From Aurelia coerulea (taxonomy: Eukaryota; Cnidaria; Scyphozoa; Semaeostomeae; Ulmaridae), in NCBI GenBank assembly GCA_039566865.1, contig CM076962.1, forward strand, positions 3,590,743 to 3,654,742: a stretch of 64,000 nucleotides of DNA, read 5' to 3'. Below, in pieces: positions 62,954 through 64,000 of the stretch (position 1 is its first letter; each line of letters opens with the position of its first letter). The position numbers and the translations under genes are program-made. The notes below the pieces were generated by a model. That model saw only the letters and a program-made list of their open reading frames with translations, did no database searches and had not been told where the DNA came from.

Positions 62954-63102
62954 CTAAAGAAAAATAACACATTACAACCACATCAATGGAGACTAAATTG
63001 GATAACTCGATATGCACTATTATTTAGGTGAACTACTGGAAATGTACAGGTACCGAGTGACGATCTTTGTAGAGTGTAAATTGTCGTTTTTTCTGTGTTC
63101 TA

Positions 63103-63346
63103 TCTACAATCTTGGACATAAATTACTGGACTTCTGCTGGACCATTAAATCCCCCCCCCCCCCCCCTTTCGCCCATCAACATTGTTATTGACGTCGAATG
63201 TCAGGCTTGATGGGAGCAGAATCCTTTTCACTAAAATCTCACGTCAGATCAACATTCATTGGTGGGGAGAGGGGGGAAATGGAGTGTTAAAATTGGAATT
63301 GTTGTGACCGCATACAGTCCGGATATATTTTGTCCAAGATTGTAGA
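63103..63346. mobile_element. MITE with ctacaatcttggacaaa ends
   Basis: tctacaatcttggacataaa and tttgtccaagattgtaga inverted; contains a run of 16 C at about 63152. Related by its ends to 60745-61040. Confidence 0.68.
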
Positions 63347-63479
63347 CTATATGGTGAAATGTTCGAACACATGATCTTGTGCATACAAGGCGATAGCGCT
63401 CAACACTAGGCCTAGCAGCACGAGCTTGATACCCAACTCTCGTTAATAGTAGGCCTTAATTGGCTGTGAATTAGCTATT

Positions 63480-63722
63480 CCTTTTGCAGCCTGCCATGAA
63501 TAAATAAATAAATAAATTGATGATGATGATAATGATGATGGTGAAGGTGAAGTTGCGGTTTTTAGCGCCAAGCGCTGGGTTCGCAGAAGTAGAACAGGCC
63601 TAACCGAGTCCGCGACCCCTTGTCATGACGCTGCAGTGATGGGGCTCTACCTGGGATCGAACCCGGTCCACCTGACTGTTCTGGCTGCAATGTCAGCGGA
63701 TTACACCGCTGCGCCACAACAC
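63480..63722 (-). mobile_element. tRNA-derived SINE
   Basis: Minus strand starts ggtgttgtggcgcagcggtg: A box TGGCGCAGCGG, B box GGTTCGATCCC about 55 nt later. A non-tRNA body follows and the 3' tail is made of tca/attt repeats. Confidence 0.82.
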
Positions 63723-63724
63723 CT

Positions 63725-63972
<248 letters not shown>

Positions 63973-64000
63973 TGGGTGAAAAATACGATAACCAGACTTA

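Noticed and set aside
63600..63722. Functional tRNA gene
   Set aside because: A and B boxes are present, but there is no acceptor stem pairing and a non-tRNA body follows, so it is a SINE.

Overview
The window looks like a piece of an animal nuclear genome, most likely an AT-rich marine invertebrate; a coral or sea anemone is my guess, not something proven here. The evidence is one intron-rich conserved gene with GT-AG introns, a metazoan-type U2 snRNA, animal retrotransposon families (Ngaro-type tyrosine-recombinase element, CR1/L2-type LINEs), a tRNA-derived SINE and very many small non-coding DNA elements. There is no bacterial or organellar content.

The backbone is a single host gene on the minus strand: a VPS13 (VPS13A/C-type) bridge-like lipid-transfer protein. 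I can place 30 consecutive exons (about 5.53 kb coding, about 1,843 residues) from 62953 down to 957. The reading phase is continuous across all 29 internal junctions. The exons run from the middle of the protein through the six-repeat VAB adaptor-binding domain and the APT1-like region into the ATG2_C-like region. The N-terminal chorein part lies to the right of the window and the extreme C-terminus to the left.

Everything else sits in the introns. An intact-looking U2 snRNA gene (11546-11732, minus) lies in one of them. The intron between the exons at 38344 and 25694 is 12.6 kb and carries a Ngaro/PAT-like element (26730-36688). Its split direct repeats are laid out A1-ORFs-B1-A2-B2. It encodes gag, RT-RNase H and tyrosine recombinase and contains a 62/53-bp minisatellite. 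A CR1/L2-type LINE (32502-35958) is inserted inside B1. The intron between 46271 and 39054 holds a three-level nest: a MITE with a 9-bp target-site duplication, a second MITE with a 9-bp duplication inside it, and inside that a full-length 4.7-kb LINE. The 1,250-aa ORF of this LINE starts with a hydrophobic leader that ends in a 2A ribosome-skipping motif, directly before the endonuclease.

The remaining introns are packed with foldback MITEs of at least ten families: (i) AGCATAGG ends with 9-bp duplications; (ii) TAGACT ends with 9-bp duplications; (iii) AACAAGG ends with 9-10-bp duplications; (iv) TACCGGGTG ends flanked by TA; (v) TTAA-flanked AGGGG ends; (vi) TACAGTAAATCCCCGC ends; (vii) CAAGGGCGCC hAT-like; (viii) TAGACCATT ends; (ix) AGCCCCC-rich elements; and others. 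There are also 5'-truncated LINE relics, a SINE, microsatellites and minisatellites. Coordinates were worked out by eye, so exon edges rest on splice-site consensus plus phase continuity, and repeat edges are exact only where a target-site duplication is stated.
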